From an uncultured SAR116 cluster alpha proteobacterium (GTDB lineage Bacteria > Pseudomonadota > Alphaproteobacteria > Puniceispirillales > Puniceispirillaceae), in assembly GCA_902520575.1 (NCBI GenBank), contig CABYOG010000036.1:1-9568 (forward strand): DNA of 9,568 nt. Reading direction: 5' to 3'. This document shows positions 6,187 through 9,568 of the stretch, piece by piece; within the stretch, counting starts at the first letter, position 1; the number at the start of each line of letters is the position of its first letter. The position numbers and the translations under genes are program-made. The notes beneath the pieces were generated by a model, which was not told the DNA's origin, ran no database searches, and was given only the letters and a program-made list of their open reading frames with translations.

Positions 6187-7194
6187 ATGCAGCCAGCTCC
6201 TGATTTTAGTGCACTTATTGGCAATACCCCCCTCATCCGCCTGAACAGCGTTTCTGATCTGACAGGATGTGAAATTTTTGGAAAGGCTGAATTTATGAAC
6301 CCAGGTGGGTCTGTAAAGGACCGCGCTGCTAAAGCAATTATTGAACACGCTGAAAAAACTGGGCAATTGAAACCCGGCGGCACAATCGTTGAGGGGACAG
6401 CTGGAAATACAGGCATTAGTCTGACCCTGGTTGGCCAAGCAAGAGGTTATAAAACAGTCATCGTAATGCCGGAAACTCAGAGCCAAGAAAAGAAGGATCT
6501 ATTAAGCATTTGCGGCGCAGATTTGCGCCTTGTTCCGGCTGTGCCTTATCGTGACCCAAATAACTATGTTCGCTATTCTGAACGGCTCGCAAATGAATTG
6601 TCTCAATCCATACCTGAAGGAGTGATTTGGGCAAATCAATTCGACAATGTGGCGAACCGCGACGGTCATTATACAACCACCGGCCCTGAATTTTGGGAAC
6701 AAACAGATGGTCACATTAACGGCTTTATCTGTGCAGTTGGCTCTGGCGGAACATTAGCCGGTACAGGTATGTATCTAAAATATATGAATAAAAATATAAC
6801 CATTGGTCTTGCTGATCCGATGGGGTCGGCGCTCTACCATCATTATGCGCATGGCAGCTTAAAAGCTGAAGGCGGTTCAGTTTCAGAAGGCATTGGTCAA
6901 GGCCGGGTTACTGCTAATCTAGACAAAGCACCTGTTGACAGAGCTTACCAGATCACAGATGAAGAGGCCCTTCCCTTAATGTTTGAGCTCATGGAAAAAG
7001 AAGGCCTTTATCTTGGCGGATCTAGTGCCATCAATGTAGCTGGCGCATATCATATGGCAAAGGATATGGGACCAGGTCATGTAATTTGCACAATTTTATG
7101 TGATTCAGGTCAGCGTTATCAGTCAAAGATTTGGAACCCAGCTTTTCTGCGGGAAAAGAAACTGCCTGTTCCAGCATGGCTTGAAGGAGAGTAG
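6187..7194 (+). CDS. cysK: Cysteine synthase (O-acetylserine sulfhydrylase), PLP-dependent
   Basis: This 335-residue fold-type II PLP enzyme makes L-cysteine from O-acetylserine and sulfide in the cytosol. The N-terminal LIGNTPLIRL (10-19) is the family opening. The PLP Schiff-base Lys is K44 in PGGSVKDR. The substrate loop is EGTAGNTGISL (69-79), with Ala where enteric CysK has Ser (TSGNTG). The PLP phosphate loop is GSGGTLAGTG (185-194), and CDSGQRY (305-311) carries the Ser that contacts the pyridine nitrogen. Length is slightly above the ~320 of enteric CysK, in keeping with a proteobacterial side group. No CBS regulatory domain is present. It is followed directly by the sulfurtransferase gene in a probable operon. 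The exact sulfur donor or amino-acid acceptor could differ within this family; beta-replacement chemistry is secure. Confidence 0.9.
   Translation: MQPAPDFSALIGNTPLIRLNSVSDLTGCEIFGKAEFMNPGGSVKDRAAKAIIEHAEKTGQLKPGGTIVEGTAGNTGISLTLVGQARGYKTVIVMPETQSQEKKDLLSICGADLRLVPAVPYRDPNNYVRYSERLANELSQSIPEGVIWANQFDNVANRDGHYTTTGPEFWEQTDGHINGFICAVGSGGTLAGTGMYLKYMNKNITIGLADPMGSALYHHYAHGSLKAEGGSVSEGIGQGRVTANLDKAPVDRAYQITDEEALPLMFELMEKEGLYLGGSSAINVAGAYHMAKDMGPGHVICTILCDSGQRYQSKIWNPAFLREKKLPVPAWLEGE
7184..7189 (+). promoter_or_regulatory. Ribosome binding site deciding the sulfurtransferase start
   Basis: AAGGAG lies inside the last codons of the cysteine synthase gene, 7 nt before ATG 7197 but only 4 nt before the in-frame GTG 7194. 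The spacing favours ATG 7197, and its position implies translational coupling of the two genes. Confidence 0.7.
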
Positions 7195-7196
7195 TG

Positions 7197-8036
7197 ATGC
7201 AAACAACACTTGTTACGGCTGAATGGCTTAAAGTACAATCCGCCGAAGAGGTCATGATTTTTGATGCTACTTATTTTCTGCCTACAATGGGACGTGACGG
7301 GCGATCAGAATATAATAAGGCACATATTCCAGGAGCGGTGTTTTTTGATATTGACGAGATAAAGGATGAGGCTTCTGACCTGCCCCATATGATTCCGTCA
7401 GCTCAACATTTTCAAGATGCAATGCAAAACTTAGGGCTGAAGGCTGGTCAGCAGGTGGTTGTATATGATAATTCGCCTTTCCTTTCTTCAGCGCGGGCCT
7501 GGTGGATGCTTCGCTTTTTTGGGCATCAAGCTGTTGCTGTATTGGACGGTGGGAGGAGGTCCTGGAAAGCTGCTGGCGGGACGCTCACAGATAAGGTCTT
7601 TGACCTGCCCAAGGGTACTTTTCAAGCTAGTGCATCGGCTAAGGCTGACATTATCACTTTTGACGAACTTGAACAGGCTGTGAGGACCGGTCTGGGAGAC
7701 CAAATCGTTGATGCTCGTGCCGCAGACCGCTTTGTTGGCATTGCGCCTGAACCCCGGCCAGGATTGCGCGCAGGCCATATTCCCGGATCGCTTAATCTGC
7801 CTATCGATAAAATTCTGGATAAAACAACAGGTAAGCTGAAACCAACTGACGAGTTGCATCAATTATTTGCAGAAGCCGGGCTAGTGATGGAGCAACCTGC
7901 AGTCACGACATGTGGTTCAGGCGTAACCGCAGCCGGGCTGACGTTGGCGTTAGCTGTGTTAGGAAAAACCGATATCCGGCTTTATGACGGATCTTGGTCA
8001 GAATGGGGTGCCTCTGACGCCCCTATCGAAACTTAA
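7197..8036 (+). CDS. sseA: 3-mercaptopyruvate sulfurtransferase (tandem rhodanese, SseA type)
   Basis: The protein is 279 residues from ATG 7197 and carries two rhodanese domains. The N-terminal, catalytically silent one covers about 5-135 (FDATYFLP, HIPGAVFFDID, WWMLRFFG, LDGGRRSW). The C-terminal one covers about 150-279, with VDARAADRF, RAGHIPGSLNLP and the active-site loop CGSGVTA, catalytic Cys239. A CG[S/T]GVTA loop marks 3-mercaptopyruvate sulfurtransferases rather than thiosulfate rhodaneses, whose loop is CRxGxR or similar. It moves sulfur from 3-mercaptopyruvate (the transamination product of cysteine) to thiols, thioredoxin or cyanide, releasing pyruvate. No export signal is present, so it is cytosolic. 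Its start lies 2 nt after the stop of the cysteine synthase gene, which suggests one transcript joining cysteine synthesis and cysteine-derived sulfur transfer. Confidence 0.9.
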   Translation: MQTTLVTAEWLKVQSAEEVMIFDATYFLPTMGRDGRSEYNKAHIPGAVFFDIDEIKDEASDLPHMIPSAQHFQDAMQNLGLKAGQQVVVYDNSPFLSSARAWWMLRFFGHQAVAVLDGGRRSWKAAGGTLTDKVFDLPKGTFQASASAKADIITFDELEQAVRTGLGDQIVDARAADRFVGIAPEPRPGLRAGHIPGSLNLPIDKILDKTTGKLKPTDELHQLFAEAGLVMEQPAVTTCGSGVTAAGLTLALAVLGKTDIRLYDGSWSEWGASDAPIET

Positions 8037-8108
8037 CCAGATAAGGCAAAACAGCTTTTCAGAAATCTAAGTTAATGATCCAAAATCTGGCTGAGAAAAA
8101 GCTTTGTT
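8037..8108. terminator. Possible bidirectional terminator region between sulfurtransferase and aapP genes
   Basis: Two competing inverted repeats occur: CCAGAT/ATCTGG (8037-8042, 8085-8090) and an imperfect AACAGCTTTTCAG with CTGAGAAAAAGCTTTGTT (8050-8062, 8091-8108). They overlap the last codons of the minus-strand ATPase gene. Read on the minus strand the second is followed by only a short T-run (TTTT). The stems are imperfect and the loop is long, so the call is weak. Confidence 0.25.
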
Positions 8109-8848
8109 CTGTCTGACTGAGGATTATTGAAAAACGCTTCTGGTTCATTTTGTTCAACAATCTGTCCCTCATCCATAAATATAACTCGGTTGGCAACTTT
8201 ACGTGCAAATCCCATTTCATGGGTTACACAGACCATAGACATGCCATCTTCAGCCAACGCCACCATCGTATCCAAAACTTCTTTAATCATCTCTGGATCA
8301 AGGGCAGAAGTAGGCTCGTCAAACAGCATTAACTTTGGTTCCATACAAAGTGATCGGGCAATCGCCACACGCTGTTGCTGTCCACCAGAAAGCTGACCGG
8401 GATATTTCAGAGCCTGCTCAGGAATTTTCACTCTTTCCAGATATTTCATTGCAATGGCCTCAGCTTCAGCTTTCGGCATTTTTCGCACCCATATCGGAGC
8501 CAAAGTGCAGTTTTCCAGAATCGTCAGATGGGGGAACAGATTGAAGTGCTGAAAGACCATGCCAACGTCGCGACGGATTTCATCAATATTTTTCAGGTCA
8601 TTGTTAATCGTAATGCCTTGCACAGTAATCTCACCATCTTGATGTTCTTCTAGCCTGTTTAGGCAGCGGATAAGTGTTGATTTTCCAGAACCAGATGGTC
8701 CACAAATTACAATCCGCTCACCTTTATGCACGGTTAAATTGATGTCCCGCAGAACGTGAAAACTGCCAAACCATTTATTGACAGCCTGCATGGAAATCAT
8801 CACTTCATCACTAATGTTCATTTTTGACGCCGTAGCTTTTCCAACCAT
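8072..8848 (-). CDS. aapP: Amino-acid ABC transporter ATP-binding protein, AapP-like
   Basis: This 258-residue ATPase powers uptake of polar amino acids with its membrane partners and a periplasmic binding protein. Walker A is GPSGSGKST (50-58), the Q-loop Gln is 100 ([13 protein letters not shown]), the signature is LSGGQQQR (153-160), Walker B is LMLFDE (173-178), the D-loop is SALD (181-184) and the switch His is 210. The wording around these ([24 protein letters not shown] at the end) matches AapP of the alphaproteobacterial general L-amino-acid system closely, and GlnQ/HisP less so. ATG 8848 has AGGAG 6 nt upstream. It lies 40 bp downstream of the permease gene on the same strand, the usual AapM-AapP order. 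All catalytic residues are intact. Confidence 0.93.
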   Translation of the reverse strand: MVGKATASKMNISDEVMISMQAVNKWFGSFHVLRDINLTVHKGERIVICGPSGSGKSTLIRCLNRLEEHQDGEITVQGITINNDLKNIDEIRRDVGMVFQHFNLFPHLTILENCTLAPIWVRKMPKAEAEAIAMKYLERVKIPEQALKYPGQLSGGQQQRVAIARSLCMEPKLMLFDEPTSALDPEMIKEVLDTMVALAEDGMSMVCVTHEMGFARKVANRVIFMDEGQIVEQNEPEAFFNNPQSDRTKLFLSQILDH

Positions 8849-8888
8849 ATCAAGCTCCTATAAAATTAATTTCACATGCATTATTATC

Positions 8889-9568
8889 TTAATGTTGGCG
8901 CGATTTAGACAATTTATTCTCCATGTGAATTGAATAGCGTGACATGCCGAAGCAAAACACGAAGAAGATTATCGCAATGTATAGATACATTGTTATTGCC
9001 TGTACCGGTGTGGACCACGCTGCATCAGCAATCGCAGATTGACCTGCACCTAACAAATCAAAAATGCCGACAATTGAGACCAACGTTGTATCTTTAAAAA
9101 GACCTATAAAGGTGTTTACGATGCCAGGTATTACATGTGTTAATGCCTGAGGTAAAATAATGAGACGCATAGACTGCCAATAAGACAAGCCCATTGCCTG
9201 CGCACCCTCATATTGCCCCTTATCAATCGCCTGCAAGCCACCGCGTATCACTTCCGCCATGTAAGCAGCCGAAAATAACATCACTCCAATAAGTGCACGC
9301 AATAGATTATCAAAATTTACGCCTTCAGGTAAGAACAAAGGTAACATTACGGAAGCCATGAAAAGCACAGTGATCAGTGGAACGCCGCGCCAGAATTCAA
9401 TAAATACCGTGCATATTAGTCGGGCAGCCGGCATTTCAGACCGACGCCCGAGAGCCAAAATTATACCTAACGGAAGTGATGCTACAATGCCCGTTACAGC
9501 TACAACAAGTGTTATAAGCAGCCCCCCCCCCAATCCCGCGAATCAACAGGTTCAAGACCGAAGTCAAC
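8889..9568 (-). CDS. aapM: Amino-acid ABC transporter permease, AapM-like; partial and frame-broken at a G10 tract
   Basis: The downstream frame gives 214 residues from TTG 9533. It contains membrane segments (about 3-27, 52-70, 77-94 and 178-198) and the HisM/GlnP-type EAA loop [20 protein letters not shown] (109-128), which docks on the ATPase. [17 protein letters not shown] and [10 protein letters not shown] are characteristic of AapM, whose members are near 380-400 residues, so the N-terminal part lies outside the window. In this frame a TGA sits at 9543-9545, just upstream of TTG. The adjacent frame, from the window edge, reads [16 protein letters not shown] and stops at 9512-9514. It continues sensibly into GLLITLVV only if the ten-base C run at 9522-9531 were 8 or 11 long. 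TTG 9533 is therefore unlikely to be a true start. This is either an indel error or a real disrupted or slippage-dependent gene. Confidence 0.85.
9522..9531. repeat. Homopolymer of ten C (G10 on the coding strand) at the permease frame break
   Basis: Ten consecutive C lie exactly where two permease-like frames meet, encoding the Trp-Gly-Gly before the first conserved membrane helix. Tracts of this length are prone both to polymerase slippage and to sequencing miscounts. Confidence 0.9.

Noticed and set aside
6102..6486. Minus-strand frames opposite the 5' end of the cysteine synthase gene
   Set aside because: They are antisense shadows of a gene with all family motifs, and would read through its promoter.
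9531..9533. TTG 9533 as a true start of the permease
   Set aside because: It follows the broken G tract, has no Shine-Dalgarno, and would remove the N-terminal part that continues in the adjacent frame to the window edge.

Overview
The window looks like a chromosomal segment of a free-living alphaproteobacterium of low to moderate GC. Genes are clearly richer in GC than the very AT-rich gaps. This rests mainly on the amino-acid ABC transporter at the right end, whose ATPase and permease read like the AapP/AapM (general L-amino-acid) type common in Alphaproteobacteria. A marine lineage is possible, but nothing here proves it.

Left part (1-2187, minus strand): one uninterrupted reading frame of 729 codons that starts at 2187 behind a strong Shine-Dalgarno and runs off the left edge. 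Its product is extraordinary. An N-terminal domain made of two ~90-residue tandem copies is followed by about 31 copies of a 16-residue repeat (consensus MPPEAMGGFDAPMMEA, with a Cys/His variant MPPECMGGCGPDHMAN). About a fifth of all residues are Met, and there is no Lys, Arg or Trp in the visible part. I cannot assign it to a known family, and it is the main candidate for something undescribed. The long plus-strand frames across it are shadows of the repeat.

Middle (2188-5818): a 516-bp AT-rich divergent intergenic region with A/T-tract palindromes; a small predicted helical protein (2704-2916, plus); a phytanoyl-CoA-dioxygenase-type Fe(II)/2-oxoglutarate oxygenase (3251-4051, plus); and a long-chain acyl-CoA synthetase (4052-5818, minus). 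The last two genes are convergent and their stop codons abut with no base between them.

Right part (5819-9568): a divergent gap with a plausible sigma70 promoter, then a two-gene sulfur operon on the plus strand. It encodes cysteine synthase (6187-7194) and a 3-mercaptopyruvate sulfurtransferase-type tandem rhodanese (7197-8036). Converging on it are genes for an aapP-like ATPase (8072-8848) and an aapM-like permease (8889 to the right edge). The permease frame is broken by a run of ten C (G on the coding strand) at 9522-9531. A run of 8 or 11 would join the N-terminal frame to the rest, so this is either a homopolymer error, a recent mutation, or a slippage switch.

Functionally the right part links cysteine synthesis, cysteine-derived sulfur transfer and amino-acid uptake. 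The middle part pairs acyl-CoA activation with a dioxygenase that could act on an acyl-CoA or another small molecule. The Met/Cys-rich protein has no obvious partner in view. No RNA gene, CRISPR array, transposase or integrase was seen.
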